From 39-52-133 sp035531075 (GTDB lineage: Bacteria; Pseudomonadota; Gammaproteobacteria; Burkholderiales; Gallionellaceae), in NCBI GenBank assembly GCA_035531075.1, contig DATKTO010000030.1, positions 1 through 64,000 on the forward strand: a DNA stretch of 64,000 bases. The letters run 5' to 3'. Below are positions 15,598 through 26,014 of the stretch, piece by piece. The notes below the pieces were generated by a model. The model did not search any database. It was not told the origin of the DNA and was given only the letters and a program-made list of their open reading frames with translations. Position numbers and translations under genes: made by a program. Each line of letters opens with the position of its first letter. Positions within the stretch are counted from its first letter, which is position 1.

Positions 15598-17811
15598 ATG
15601 TTGAACGACGACAAGGGGGGGCAAGCCTGCACCCTGCAACAAGAGCAGACCAGGGTGTTGTATATGGGTTTGCCCAACGCGCTTGTCGTCAATGCGTCGC
15701 TTGCACTGGTTCTCGCTGCCGTACAGTTATCGGTAATCGCCCCGTTCAGGCTGTTTGGCTGGCTCGCCCTGCTCGGCTCCATCCTGCTGATAAGGGGGAT
15801 ACTGCTACTGGCTTGGCGCTGCAACGGATTGGGCGCAGAAAAATACGACTCAGGCTGGATGCAGTCCTTCCGCATTACTGCCCTCGCCACCGGCATGGCA
15901 TGGGGCACAGGCGCTGTGCTGCTGTTTCCGGCAGGGGATGTGCCGCATCAGGCAATGCTTGCGATGGTACTTGCCGGTTTGAGTGCCGGGGCGATCACAA
16001 CACTGGCGGTGGACCGTGTGTCCACGCTGGGATTCCTCGTGCCGACGTTGCTGCCGCTGGCCGTGAGTTTGGCGGCGGAAGGCGGCAAGCTGTCGCTGAA
16101 CATGAGCTTGATGGCTGCGCTATCCCTGGTGCTGTTTGTGATGAGCGCAGGACGCTTGAGAGGCAATCTTCATGAAAACTTTCGGCTGCGTGTCGAAGCG
16201 GCCAGCCGCGAACAGATGTTGAGCCAGAGAGAGGCCGGTCTGAACGAGGCGCAGGAAGTCGCGCATATGGGCAGTTTTGATTGGTATCCTGTTTCCGGGA
16301 AATTGCATTGGTCCGCCGAGCATTTTCGTTTGTGGGGTCTGGCACCGGAATCCGTCACTCCCGACTATGCACTGTATAAGCAGGCGATACACCCCGATGA
16401 TGTGGAATGGGTGGAGAAAAAAGTGCAGCATGCGCTGCAGGAAGGTGGTCTCCATGAGTACGCGCATCGGGTCATTTGGCCGGATGGCAGCGAGCATGAG
16501 ATTCAGTTAAAGGGCGAAGTGAAGCATGATGCTGCCGGTCAGGCCGTGCGCGCGCTGGGTACCGTGCAGGATATTACCGAGCGCAAGCGCATTGAAGAGG
16601 CGCTGCTCAATGCGAAGGAAACGGCCGAAGCAGCCAGTCGCGCCAAGAGCGAGTTCCTCGCCTGCATGAGCCATGAATTGCGCACACCGCTCCATGCTGT
16701 CCTCGGCTTTTCGCAATTGATAGCCACAGATCCCGAGTTGTCCGAGCTCAACCGGGATTATGCCGGCGAAATCGAGCAGGCCGGCAATCATCTGCTGACA
16801 TTGATCAACGATATGATTGATCTTGCCCGCATCGAAGCGGGCAGGATCGCAATGTCGATAGAGCCGGTATCAGTCGCCTTTGTGGTGGAGGACAGCCTGG
16901 CCCTGATGGCGCCCATTGCCAGCAAACAGGGTATCGCGATCAGCCAGGAAATCGGCTGCGGCGAGACGGCGATGGTGCTTGCCGATCACAACCGTTTGCG
17001 TCAGGTAGTGATCAATTTGCTCTCCAATGCCATCAAATACAACAGGCCCCAGGGCAGTGTCACCATTTCCAGTGCGATGCGCGATGGCCGCGTGCGCATC
17101 AGTGTTGCCGACACCGGGCCGGGTATTGCAGCGGACAAGAAAGACCGCATCTTTAACGCCTTTGATCGGCTGGGTGCGGAACACGGCACGGTGGAAGGCA
17201 CGGGCATAGGCCTGGTCATTACCAAGCGCATCGTCGAAACCATGGGCGGCAATATCGGATTTGACAGCATCCACGGACAGGGCAGTTGCTTCTGGGTCGA
17301 ATTTCCGCCCGGCGGGGCAGAAGATGGAAGCGGGCCGGAGTTGACCGTAGCTGCAAAGCTGGCAGAACCGCATGAGCGCAAACAGGCACGCTCCGTTGTG
17401 CTCCACATCGAGGACGATGCAGCAGCCCGCTTCGTGATGCAGCGAGTTTTCGCCAGGCGTGAAGAGCTGGAACTGCGCGATGCAGAGTCGGCCGAGATCG
17501 GCATTTCGCTGGCATGGGCCGAGCCGCCGGCGCTGATCCTGATGGATATCAATCTGCCGGGTATGGATGGTTATGAAGCGCTCGGACTGCTCAAGGGCGA
17601 TGCCATGACGGCGCATGTGCCGGTGATTGCGCTGACTGCCAATGCCATGCAAGGAGACGATGAGCGAGGCCTTGCAGCGGGCTTCGACGCCTATGTCACC
17701 AAGCCAGTCAACATCAAGACAATATTTGACCTCATCGACGGCCTCCTTGTTGCCGGAAGCATTGCTGCGGATGACGCAAAACTTCAGCAGGGGCAAAGTA
17801 AAGGTCTGTAG
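15598..17811 (+). CDS. Hybrid sensor histidine kinase (membrane, PAS, HisKA, HATPase, REC)
   Basis: A 737-residue protein. Residues ~25-190 contain about six hydrophobic helices in a MASE-like membrane sensor. PAS ~215-335 ends in GTVQDITERKR. HisKA has SHELRTPLHAVLGF with phospho-acceptor His359. The HATPase N-box NLLSNAIKYN is at 473-482, with DTGPGIA and GTGIGL lids. A C-terminal REC domain starts at ~600, with phospho-acceptor Asp650 (LMDINLPGMDG). The kinase probably passes phosphate internally and then to an unlinked HPt. It lies in a run with another kinase and two GGDEF proteins, none obviously its dedicated partner. Confidence 0.9.
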   Translation: MLNDDKGGQACTLQQEQTRVLYMGLPNALVVNASLALVLAAVQLSVIAPFRLFGWLALLGSILLIRGILLLAWRCNGLGAEKYDSGWMQSFRITALATGMAWGTGAVLLFPAGDVPHQAMLAMVLAGLSAGAITTLAVDRVSTLGFLVPTLLPLAVSLAAEGGKLSLNMSLMAALSLVLFVMSAGRLRGNLHENFRLRVEAASREQMLSQREAGLNEAQEVAHMGSFDWYPVSGKLHWSAEHFRLWGLAPESVTPDYALYKQAIHPDDVEWVEKKVQHALQEGGLHEYAHRVIWPDGSEHEIQLKGEVKHDAAGQAVRALGTVQDITERKRIEEALLNAKETAEAASRAKSEFLACMSHELRTPLHAVLGFSQLIATDPELSELNRDYAGEIEQAGNHLLTLINDMIDLARIEAGRIAMSIEPVSVAFVVEDSLALMAPIASKQGIAISQEIGCGETAMVLADHNRLRQVVINLLSNAIKYNRPQGSVTISSAMRDGRVRISVADTGPGIAADKKDRIFNAFDRLGAEHGTVEGTGIGLVITKRIVETMGGNIGFDSIHGQGSCFWVEFPPGGAEDGSGPELTVAAKLAEPHERKQARSVVLHIEDDAAARFVMQRVFARREELELRDAESAEIGISLAWAEPPALILMDINLPGMDGYEALGLLKGDAMTAHVPVIALTANAMQGDDERGLAAGFDAYVTKPVNIKTIFDLIDGLLVAGSIAADDAKLQQGQSKGL

Positions 17812-18076
17812 TGTGCGGCGATGCGCATAGCCTGTGTGCCGCTGATGTCGGTTTTCACTCAAATCCAACGGACAGCTTCCTCTAACGCGGCCCCGATATC
17901 ACCTCATCCGTTATGACGCCGCGGCATTGGCGGCAAGCCGGCTTGCTAGCTTGCGAATTGCGGTGAATGGCATAAGCTGTTCTCCGTATTAACTTTTCCG
18001 GTTTTGAGCTAAAGTTGTATCAGTTCCTTTGATGCTGATTAATTGCTTAAATTTATAGATCAGGAAAACTTTAACA

Positions 18077-20194
18077 ATGATTGCCCGTTTTCAGACCAAC
18101 CGCAATATGCGCCGCGGTTTCAGCCTGGTTCTGCTTTGCCTGATCGGTTTCACCGTTGCATACTCGTGGCAGTCTTGGCAGCGGGTGCACAAAGAACAGA
18201 CGGATCAACTCTCCCTGCTGGCAGAATTGGAGAGCAAGTTTCTGGATTCCTATTTTGCTCATCTGGAGAACAGCCTCAGAATGCTGGTGGAAGATTTGCA
18301 GAGTAAAAGGCTTGCAATAGAAGGAGAGCCGGCACATTTGCTGATTAAGCGCATCAAGCAGGCCAATCCGGATCTGGCGAATATCAATATTGTTCGACTT
18401 GATGGACAATTAGTCGCTTCGGCTATCAATTCGCCAGTGGGTAAGCTACCAAATATTATCAAAGAGAGCTCCTTTGTCATGGGGCGCGATGCGCTGCAAC
18501 AGGGTGAAGATTTCAACATTGGACGCCCGTTTGTAGGCAAAATGGTGAATGAATGGATTATCCCGCTCAGATACGCTATCCGCGATGGTAATGGCAAGTT
18601 GCTGTTTGTGATCCAGGCGACCTTGCCGCTCGCCCGCCAGCAGAGCTTCTGGCAAAGCCTGTATCTGCCTCATGATGCCACGCTCGGTTTGTTGCGGGAC
18701 GATGGCTATTTGCTGAGCCGATATCCAAGTCCCGCAGCAACAGACCTGGATGCAACTTATGGCAAGCCGCGGGCAGGCTTGCTGATGTCTTTTCTTCAGG
18801 AAAAAAAATTCCCGCAACAAGGCGTGGTGGAAGGAATTTTCAGCCTGGGTTCACAGAATGTTGTGGCGTTCCACAGGCTTGCCTGGTACCCGCTTACGCT
18901 GAGCGTGGGCACCCCCTTGTCAAATATCCGTGCACAATGGTGGAAAAGCAACCAGGCGTTCTATTTGCTCACCGGCGTATTCATGTTGAGCGGTGTGTGC
19001 ATCTATCTGTGGCTGACGCGACGTCAAGCTGATTGGGAAGTAGAACGAGAGGCGGCCAATCAACAGATCATTGAAGCCAATCATGCAAAAGACCAGGCAG
19101 AGAAGGATTTGCTGGAACTGGAGCTGGATGATGTGAAGCTGGCGCTGGATCATCATTCCATTGTCAGCATCGCGGATGTATCCGGCAATTTCACCTATGC
19201 CAATGACAAGTTTTGTGAAGTATCAGGCTACAGCATTGAGGAGCTTGTTGGCAGGAACCACAGAATACTTAATTCAGGCTTGCATTCGCGGGATTTTTTT
19301 ATTGAAATGTGGCATGTCATCTCCAGCGGCCAGGCGTGGCATGGACAAATCCGCAACAGGGCCAAGGATGGAAGCTTCTACTGGGTGGACTCAACCATCG
19401 TGCCGTTTTTGAACAAGGATGGCAAACCGTACCAGTATGTGTCAGTACGTACTGATATTACAGCTTTCATCAAGGCGCGTGCGGCAGCAGAAAATGCGAA
19501 CAAGGCAAAGTCGCAATTCCTTTCCAACATGAGCCACGAATTGCGCACGCCGCTGAATGCCATCCTCGGTTTTGGCCAGTTGCTGGCGATGCAGATCGGA
19601 CCGGAAAAACGGGAGCAGCACGAATTCGTGAGTCACATGATTACCGCTGGAAATCAGTTGCTTGGCTTGATCAATGATCTGCTGGATTTGTCCAGAATCG
19701 AAATTGGAAAACTGGAATTCAACATACAGGATGTCAGCATTGCAGAGCTGGTCGAGAGCAGTGTGTCACTGGTTGCGAGCAGTCGCATCAACAATAGAAT
19801 CATCATGATAGAGAATGCAATCGTCGACCGGAACCTGTTAGTGAAGGGGGATGGGCTCCGCATACGGCAGGTACTGATCAATCTGCTCACCAATGCGGTG
19901 AAATATAACCGCGAGAACGGCACTGTCACCATCAGCAGCATGAAGCAGCCGGGCGGACGCTTGCGCATTCAGGTGCAGGATACCGGCGACGGAATCGCCA
20001 GCGACAAGCTGCCTCTTCTTTTCAGGCACTTCGAACGCCTGGACCAGAAACACGGCAAGATCGAAGGGGCTGGCATCGGCTTGTATGTGTGCAAACAGCT
20101 GGTCGAGGCGATGCATGGCGAGATTGGGGTTGAGAGCGTACAGGGGAAGGGCAGCATCTTCTGGTTCGTGCTGCCGGCTGGCGATGACATTTAG
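18077..20194 (+). CDS. Sensor histidine kinase with periplasmic sensor and PAS
   Basis: A 705-residue protein. TM1 ~13-33; periplasmic sensor ~34-290 (Cache-like, with VRLDGQLVASAIN and the FNIGRPFVGK segment); TM2 ~292-313; a coiled-coil linker; PAS ~356-465 (ADVSGNFTYANDKFCEVSGY); HisKA with SHELRTPLNAILGF, His487; HATPase with NLLTNAVKYN near 602 and DTGDGIA. There is no receiver domain, so it needs a separate response regulator, and none is adjacent. A near-FNR site, TTGATGCTGATTAA (18029-18042, one mismatch), lies 34 bases upstream of the start. Confidence 0.9.
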   Translation: MIARFQTNRNMRRGFSLVLLCLIGFTVAYSWQSWQRVHKEQTDQLSLLAELESKFLDSYFAHLENSLRMLVEDLQSKRLAIEGEPAHLLIKRIKQANPDLANINIVRLDGQLVASAINSPVGKLPNIIKESSFVMGRDALQQGEDFNIGRPFVGKMVNEWIIPLRYAIRDGNGKLLFVIQATLPLARQQSFWQSLYLPHDATLGLLRDDGYLLSRYPSPAATDLDATYGKPRAGLLMSFLQEKKFPQQGVVEGIFSLGSQNVVAFHRLAWYPLTLSVGTPLSNIRAQWWKSNQAFYLLTGVFMLSGVCIYLWLTRRQADWEVEREAANQQIIEANHAKDQAEKDLLELELDDVKLALDHHSIVSIADVSGNFTYANDKFCEVSGYSIEELVGRNHRILNSGLHSRDFFIEMWHVISSGQAWHGQIRNRAKDGSFYWVDSTIVPFLNKDGKPYQYVSVRTDITAFIKARAAAENANKAKSQFLSNMSHELRTPLNAILGFGQLLAMQIGPEKREQHEFVSHMITAGNQLLGLINDLLDLSRIEIGKLEFNIQDVSIAELVESSVSLVASSRINNRIIMIENAIVDRNLLVKGDGLRIRQVLINLLTNAVKYNRENGTVTISSMKQPGGRLRIQVQDTGDGIASDKLPLLFRHFERLDQKHGKIEGAGIGLYVCKQLVEAMHGEIGVESVQGKGSIFWFVLPAGDDI

Positions 20195-20311
20195 ATGGCG
20201 GATGCAGGGGCGCATAAACTCACGCGGTTGTAATCATCCCGGCCATGCGGTGCATGGCTAACCGCCAGACAATGCTGCGGGAATAATCGTTTGCTGTACG
20301 GTTTGAAAATA

Positions 20312-23300
20312 TCAGTCTGGCTGGTAAAAACGGAATGTTCCCCGCCCCTGTTCCTTGGCTGTATACATGGCATGGTCTGCGCATTTTAGCAGCGCCTCAT
20401 CGCTTTCGGCATCTGCCGGATAAAATGCGATGCCGGTGCTGCAGCCGATATTCACTTCGTGCCCGTCGAGAGTGAAAGGGACGGCCAGGGCAGCCGTGAT
20501 TTTTCTGGCGATCAGGCTGGCATCCTCCCGTCCGTGCACATGCGGCAACAGCACGGTGAATTCATCCCCGGCCAGACGCGACACAGTGTCGGTTTCACGT
20601 ACGCAGGATTTGAGCCGCTCTGCAACGGCCTGCAGCAGCAGGTCGCCTATATGGTGCCCCAAGGTGTCGTTCACAGCCTTGAAGCGATCCAGATCAATGA
20701 ACATCAACGCGCTGATGTGCCCCTCGCGTTTGGCTTGTGCCAGCACCTGGCTGAGACGGTCATGGAAAAGCGCCCGATTCGGCAGCGCAGTGAGCGCATC
20801 GTAATGCGCCATGTACTGGATGCGTGCAGCCGTTTCCTTTTGTGCGGTGATGTCGTCCAGAATTGAAACAAAATGGCTGATCACGCCGTCATCATTTTTG
20901 ATCGGGGTGATGGTCTGCTGAACAGTGAATAGGGTGCCGGTTTTGTGGCGTTCCACGGTTTCCTTGCTCCAGGTATCACCCTGCAGGATGGTGTTCCATA
21001 ATATTCTGTAATAACTCGCATCCTGTTTGCCCGACTTCAGCAGCGCAGCTGTTCTGCCGATGGTTTCTTCGCTGTCATAGCCGGTAAGGCGGGTGAAGGC
21101 GTTGTTGATCCACAGGATGTGACCCCGTGCATCCGTAATGAATACGCCGTTTCCGGCAGAGGCAAGCGCGGTGCTGAGCAATCTCAGCTGTTGCTGATCC
21201 ATTGCCATTTCCAGCGCGACACAGATGCGGCTGGCGATACCTGCCAGACGCTGCAGCATGATTGCGTCATCGAAATCATGTTCTTGCCGGGAGTAAAGCA
21301 TCAATGCGCCATACATCTGCCCGCGCACGAAGAGGGGTATGCCTGCGATGGATTTAAAACCAAAACGTAGCGCCGCATCATGCCAGGGCTGGAAGCTGCG
21401 GTCCGAAATCTTGAAAATCTGCATCTGTCCGCTGCGTATGCAGGCCCCTGCCGGGCCTCTGCCCTGCGGGGACTCATCCCAGCGCACGCCGATGCGTTGC
21501 AGCTCATGCAGGTATGCAGAAGCGTCGCCGGATTGCGCGGTGATCCAAAATTCTCCGCTCATTTCTTTCTTGCCCAGCCATGCGAACTGGTAGTCGAACA
21601 ATTGCACGATTTCGTCACAGACAAATTGCAGCAGGTTGGGTAGCGAACTGCTGCGCAATACCTGCTGGTCAATACGATGCAGCAGTGTATCTTCTGCTTG
21701 CTGCTTGATGCGTTCGGTAATATCGGTGGCATAAATGGCAATATGGCTGGCCTTGCCATGCTCATCCATAATCGGATAGACGTTCTGGTTCAGGTGTATG
21801 CCATTGCATTCATCCTGAAACTGCGCGGGCTGTCCGCTATGCATGACCTCTTCAATTATTTTTTTTCTGCTTGCAGCGACGTCTGGCGGCAGGAATTCTG
21901 TGATATTTCGGCCAACGACTTCATCGGGACGTTTACGCAAGCGCTTGGCACCCACTCTGTTGATTGCGTGCACGATGCCTGCTGCATCCATCAGTATGGC
22001 CGATTCGGATGTGGCGTTGAGCAGAGTGCGGGCGGTTTCCTTGCTGGTGCGCAACGCTTCCTGAGCCGCCTTGCGCTCGCTGATGTCTCGCACCACGCTG
22101 AGTGTGGCGGATTTTCCCTTGTATTCAATCAGGCGGGCGCTGATCTCCATCGGTATCTGCTGTCCGCTTTTGCTGATATGAGTTGTCTCAAAGGTGATAT
22201 GCCCCTGTTCTTGTAGCTGCAGGCCCCGCTCAAGGAATTTTGCCGCGCCTTCCTGATTGTTAATGCCAAGCGGGGAGAGTTTTAATAATTCTTCGCGGCT
22301 ATAGCCCAGGCGATCATGGAAAATACGGTTCGCTTCCAGGAAGCGTCCGTTGCTATCATGGATCACAATGCCATCGGCAACATTGTTGAAGACCATGTGA
22401 AAGAGTCTTTCGGCGAGCAGGCGTTCTTCTTCTGCGTGCTTGCGTTCGGTGATGTCCTGTACTGTGCCGATGGAACGGATGGGGTGATCATCGGCGTCGT
22501 AGAAAGTTTCACCGCGTTCTATCACGTGTTTGACGCGGCCGTCGGCAAATAACAAACGATGTTCCGAACTGTAAGGGGTGTGGTTTAAAACGGATCCGGT
22601 GTAGCTCTGATTGAGCCGGTCGCGGTCTTGCGGGTGTACGATATTCAGGAAGGATTCATAAGTTGCTTCGAAAGCGCCCCGATCAATTTCGAATATTCCG
22701 TAAATTTCTTCCGACCAGGTCAGTGCCTGGGTAACGAGATCAAGATCCCAGCTGCCCAGCTGCGCCAGGCGCTGGGCCTGCTTTAACTGTGTTTCGCTAT
22801 TGAGCAGCGCTGCTTCCGCCTGTTTTTGCTTGCCGATATCGCCAAATGCGACCACAGCGCCTACTATTTTCCCGGCGCGTATGATGGGGGAGGCGCTGAC
22901 ATCCGCTTGCAGGGGTGAGCCATCCTTGCGCCAGAAAACCTGGGTGTTGCTACGGTAGGAGTCACCGGACTGCATAATCCGGTAAATTTCACAGTCGCGT
23001 GAATGAAGAGGGGAACCGTCCAGGGTGCGATAATGGAATTTATCATGCGCATTCTGTCCCAGCAGCTCTGCCTGGGACCAGCCCAGCAGGCGTTCTGCTT
23101 CCGGGTTAACAAAAGTGGTCCGTTCCTGATTGTCTACAACGAAGATGCCCTCGCCCAGGGTGGAGGTGATTTCCTTCAGATGCGCTTCGTTTTCGAAGAT
23201 GGCTGCGCGCAATTGCCTGCGGCTAAGTATGCTGTGCGCCAGGTAAATGGAAAACAGGGCGAGCAGCAGTAAGCTGAAAAAGAACAGCGAAAAACTGCGC

Positions 23301-23605
23301 GGGTACTGTCTGGGAGTAAGCGCAGGGAGCTCGGCTGAGGGAACCAGAGACACGATTTTAAAATAGTAGTCCTGGCTATTTTCGCCCTTCTTGCCGGCCT
23401 TGCTCTGTTCGGGGGGCTGGACATGCTTTGCGCCAGGAATAGATCGCGCATCAACATCGATCTTGGTCAGGCTATAGGCCAGCGCGGTCACTGCCAGAAT
23501 CAGCGGCAGGTAGATTGAAATGGCAAGCTTCAGTACAGACGGCCACGGGCGTGATTTTGCAGTTGCTGTAGCGGCTGCTTCGGCGGAGGGATGGAGCAAG
23601 GACAT
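20312..23605 (-). CDS. Large multi-PAS/GAF diguanylate cyclase
   Basis: ATG at 23605 gives 1097 residues (an in-frame GTG at 23632 is the alternative; neither has a good ribosome site). Two membrane segments (~27-46, ~104-125) flank a short periplasmic loop. Then come PAS1 ~140-255, PAS2 ~265-390, PAS3 ~400-515, PAS4 ~520-640, GAF ~650-805, PAS5 ~812-930 and GGDEF ~935-1095. The catalytic loop reads AGDEF (1012-1016) instead of GGDEF, a substitution found in some active cyclases. An RxxD I-site (RETD) precedes it. No EAL domain. The many sensory modules suggest integration of redox, light or ligand cues, which cannot be specified. Confidence 0.88.
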   Translation of the reverse strand: MSLLHPSAEAAATATAKSRPWPSVLKLAISIYLPLILAVTALAYSLTKIDVDARSIPGAKHVQPPEQSKAGKKGENSQDYYFKIVSLVPSAELPALTPRQYPRSFSLFFFSLLLLALFSIYLAHSILSRRQLRAAIFENEAHLKEITSTLGEGIFVVDNQERTTFVNPEAERLLGWSQAELLGQNAHDKFHYRTLDGSPLHSRDCEIYRIMQSGDSYRSNTQVFWRKDGSPLQADVSASPIIRAGKIVGAVVAFGDIGKQKQAEAALLNSETQLKQAQRLAQLGSWDLDLVTQALTWSEEIYGIFEIDRGAFEATYESFLNIVHPQDRDRLNQSYTGSVLNHTPYSSEHRLLFADGRVKHVIERGETFYDADDHPIRSIGTVQDITERKHAEEERLLAERLFHMVFNNVADGIVIHDSNGRFLEANRIFHDRLGYSREELLKLSPLGINNQEGAAKFLERGLQLQEQGHITFETTHISKSGQQIPMEISARLIEYKGKSATLSVVRDISERKAAQEALRTSKETARTLLNATSESAILMDAAGIVHAINRVGAKRLRKRPDEVVGRNITEFLPPDVAASRKKIIEEVMHSGQPAQFQDECNGIHLNQNVYPIMDEHGKASHIAIYATDITERIKQQAEDTLLHRIDQQVLRSSSLPNLLQFVCDEIVQLFDYQFAWLGKKEMSGEFWITAQSGDASAYLHELQRIGVRWDESPQGRGPAGACIRSGQMQIFKISDRSFQPWHDAALRFGFKSIAGIPLFVRGQMYGALMLYSRQEHDFDDAIMLQRLAGIASRICVALEMAMDQQQLRLLSTALASAGNGVFITDARGHILWINNAFTRLTGYDSEETIGRTAALLKSGKQDASYYRILWNTILQGDTWSKETVERHKTGTLFTVQQTITPIKNDDGVISHFVSILDDITAQKETAARIQYMAHYDALTALPNRALFHDRLSQVLAQAKREGHISALMFIDLDRFKAVNDTLGHHIGDLLLQAVAERLKSCVRETDTVSRLAGDEFTVLLPHVHGREDASLIARKITAALAVPFTLDGHEVNIGCSTGIAFYPADAESDEALLKCADHAMYTAKEQGRGTFRFYQPD

Positions 23606-23959
23606 GGTAAAAAAAGAGGCGATGCGTAACACGAATTACGTTTCGCTATTATAGCGGCGGTGAAATGTGATTACCCGCTAATAGTATTACGCTGAACAAT
23701 GTTACATCATGCTTGTGCAGATTAAACCAAAGGACTGATATCGCATGAATCGCATTAAAAGCGGTTTTTTAAATACAAATAATGTTATAGATAAGTAATT
23801 TTTAGCATTTTGTGTCGACGCACGAAATGTTGAGTGATGAAAGATTAATGCATAAATCACCTGACCAAGTGGACGGGGACTGACAAGCGGTCGATTCGTC
23901 CACATGCTAAAGCATTAAGGTTGACACGAGTTGCATCCCTGAAGTTTAAAAACGCGTTC
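23606..23959. other. Intergenic region, no gene seen
   Basis: AT-rich, between the 20312 gene start and the 3' end of the BON gene at 23960. No credible gene or hairpin was found. Confidence 0.55.
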
Positions 23960-24271
23960 TTATTTAAGCCGCATGTCATTGTTGACGGATTTCACTCCCT
24001 TGACGCCACGTGCTACTTCGGCTGCCTTGCTAATGTCGGCCTGAGAGTTGACGTAACCGCTCAACTGGACTACACCCTTGAACGTTTCAACATTTATTTC
24101 GGATGATTTTAAAGTAGGTTCGTTGAATATGGCTGCCTTTACCTTGGTGGTGATGACGCTGTCGTCAATATATTCACCCGTGCCTTCCTTGGTTGGTGTG
24201 GACGAGCAACCCAGCGAAAAAAGCAACGCGAAGGTCATAAATAATATGGAAAAATACTTAAGTTGTTTCAT
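23960..24271 (-). CDS. BON-domain lipoprotein
   Basis: ATG at 24271 with AAGGAG seven bases upstream gives 103 residues. Lipoprotein signal LLFSLGCSS, then a BON domain (DDSVITTKVKAAIFNEPTLK through GVKGVKSVNNDMRLK), a lipid-binding, OsmY-like fold in the periplasm. It is the last gene of a leftward run DUF4398-OmpA-DUF3309-BON starting at 26014, all with stress-envelope character. It resembles the BON half of the lipoprotein at 39407, probably a paralogue. Confidence 0.85.
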   Translation of the reverse strand: MKQLKYFSILFMTFALLFSLGCSSTPTKEGTGEYIDDSVITTKVKAAIFNEPTLKSSEINVETFKGVVQLSGYVNSQADISKAAEVARGVKGVKSVNNDMRLK

Positions 24272-24367
24272 GGTCAATCTCCTTGGTTAATACAAAATTT
24301 ACTTACGGGTAACTTTTCACCAACTGCAGCACGCTTGCGCCTTCAGCAAAATATAAGATCGATCACG

Positions 24368-24526
24368 CTATAATCGTCCCAGCAGCAACAGAATTATCAC
24401 GATGATCAATAGCAATCCAAGTCCGCCGCTTGGGCCATAACCCCACGTCCTGCTGTGAGGCCAGGCAGGAATAGCACCGATCAACATCAATATCAGAATG
24501 ATTAATAGAATCGTTCCCAATGACAT
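24368..24526 (-). CDS. DUF3309-family small membrane protein
   Basis: A 52-residue protein with AAGGAG before ATG at 24526. The sequence is MSLGTILLIILILMLIGAIP, then AWPHSRTWGYGPSGGLG and a second hydrophobic helix (LLLIIVIILLLLGRL). This is the characteristic DUF3309 pattern of two membrane helices joined by a Gly/Trp loop. Function unknown; common in stress-gene clusters. It lies 80 bases after ompA in the same orientation. A decayed second copy is at 42423. Confidence 0.85.
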   Translation of the reverse strand: MSLGTILLIILILMLIGAIPAWPHSRTWGYGPSGGLGLLLIIVIILLLLGRL

Positions 24527-24606
24527 TTCGTTCTCCTTATCGGATAAAAAAATAGCGGTGCATGCATTTGATCATTCAGATCTTTCCACTTACGACTGGC
24601 AGGCTA

Positions 24607-25530
24607 CTAGCGTGGAGCGATATTGCCGTTCTCGTCTGAAAGTATGATTTCCACACGCCGATTCATTTGACGATTTACGGCAGAATCGTTGCTGGCAACC
24701 GGAAACTCCTCACCATAGCCGCGTGTAGTGATACGGTCGCTGCTGATTCCCATCTTGATCAAAGCGGCCTTGACGGCATTAGCGCGGCGTTCAGATAACT
24801 TCTGATTGAGACTGTTACTGCCGGTGCTGTCAGTGTGGCCTTCAATCGATACTTTTTGTTGCGGGTTTTGCGTGAGAAAATCGGCCAGTTTTTTAACGTT
24901 GCGCGTGCCGCCCGATTTCAGTTGCGCCTTGTTGACGCTGAACAATACGTCGCCAAGTGTAATCACCATGCCGCGTTCTGTTTTCTTTGCATTCAATTCC
25001 TTGAGCATAGCTTCCTGTTGCGCAATGGTTGCCTGGTCGCGTTCGGATTTGGCACCGGCAGCAGCCAATGCGGCAGCTTGCTGTTCGGCAGTTTCCTGCG
25101 CGGCCGCAGCCTGCTGCTTGGCTGCTTCCTGTACGGCAGTAGACTGCTGCTTGGCCGCATCAGCTTCAGCGGTTCTGGCCTCAAGGCGAATTTTGTCGCG
25201 TTTGGCGCTGGCTTCCGTGACCGCTAATTCAGCTGTTTTTCGTTTTGCGGTTTCCTGCGCGATCGCCACTTTCTGGTTGGCGATGTAGGCCAGATGGTCG
25301 ACTGTGGCGGTTTTTTCTCCTTTGCTCAAGGCAGCGTCAGCCTTGTTCAGAGAGTCACCGGCATCTTTCAACTCAGGCGCTGCCAGATTTGTGACTTGGG
25401 GGTTGCTCAATGCGCTGCTGTAATTGGCGTGTGCTGCCGAGAGATTCGAATTCTGTGGAGTGGATCTGCAGCCAGATAAAATCGCGAATGCAACGATCAA
25501 TGCCAGAGAAAAGTATCTGTTTTTTTTCAT
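24607..25530 (-). CDS. OmpA-family lipoprotein with DUF4398-like N-terminal region
   Basis: ATG at 25530 with GGAG upstream gives 307 residues. Lipobox ILSGCRS; residues ~25-110 are DUF4398-like helices (AAPELKDAGDSLNKADAALS). A long Ala/Gln/Glu coiled coil (~110-185) follows, then an OmpA peptidoglycan-binding domain (~190-300) with VSIEGHTDSTGSNSLNQKLS, SERRANAVK and NRRVEI. It probably spans from outer-membrane anchor to peptidoglycan. It is second in the operon after the DUF4398 lipoprotein at 25619. Confidence 0.9.
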   Translation of the reverse strand: MKKNRYFSLALIVAFAILSGCRSTPQNSNLSAAHANYSSALSNPQVTNLAAPELKDAGDSLNKADAALSKGEKTATVDHLAYIANQKVAIAQETAKRKTAELAVTEASAKRDKIRLEARTAEADAAKQQSTAVQEAAKQQAAAAQETAEQQAAALAAAGAKSERDQATIAQQEAMLKELNAKKTERGMVITLGDVLFSVNKAQLKSGGTRNVKKLADFLTQNPQQKVSIEGHTDSTGSNSLNQKLSERRANAVKAALIKMGISSDRITTRGYGEEFPVASNDSAVNRQMNRRVEIILSDENGNIAPR

Positions 25531-25618
25531 GATTAACTCCATTGATGATTAAGGTGACTGCGAAAATTCAGAATCCGACTCCGGCATCGAGTGGAAATCC
25601 TAATGTTAAGAAATGCTT

Positions 25619-26014
25619 TTAGTCGGCTTTGCGCTCAATCTCTTGGCGCAATATGCGACTACCTTCCTGCAATTCGTCTGCCGCCTTTTTCGCTTTGGCT
25701 GATCGCGCCATCGCACCAGCCAGTTGCGCGTCAGCCTCCGCTTGCTCAGCCAGTTGTCTGGCGCGCAGATAATCCTTTTTGACCATTGCTCGCTCGGCAG
25801 CATCCATCTTCTCTATCGCGGCATTGAGTTGCACTGGTGCAAACTCGTTGCCTCCGGCGCTGCTTGCATTGCTTACCGCTTCTCTGGAAACTGCCATCTG
25901 CTCAATAGGCGCAGGAGTGCTTGCACAGCCCGCCATAAAAATAGCAACAGCAACGCTTAAGCCGATGCTATGTATCATTTGATTCGATTTTAATTGGCTA
26001 ATTTTTTGTATCAT
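25619..26014 (-). CDS. DUF4398 lipoprotein
   Basis: A 131-residue protein with GGAG seven bases before ATG. Lipobox IFMAGCAS; the mature part is a helical hairpin (EFAPVQLNAAIEKMDAAERA, DYLRARQLAEQAEADAQLAG) of the DUF4398 type. It is first gene of the leftward operon to 23960. The candidate operator at 26205-26220 lies 190 bases upstream. Its N-terminal domain is similar in plan to that of the OmpA protein it precedes, so the two may have arisen from one fusion or split. Confidence 0.85.
   Translation of the reverse strand: MIQKISQLKSNQMIHSIGLSVAVAIFMAGCASTPAPIEQMAVSREAVSNASSAGGNEFAPVQLNAAIEKMDAAERAMVKKDYLRARQLAEQAEADAQLAGAMARSAKAKKAADELQEGSRILRQEIERKAD

Noticed and set aside
18029..18042. 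FNR-like TTGATGCTGATTAA before the kinase at 18077
   Set aside because: One mismatch in an AT-rich promoter; too weak to list as a site of its own.
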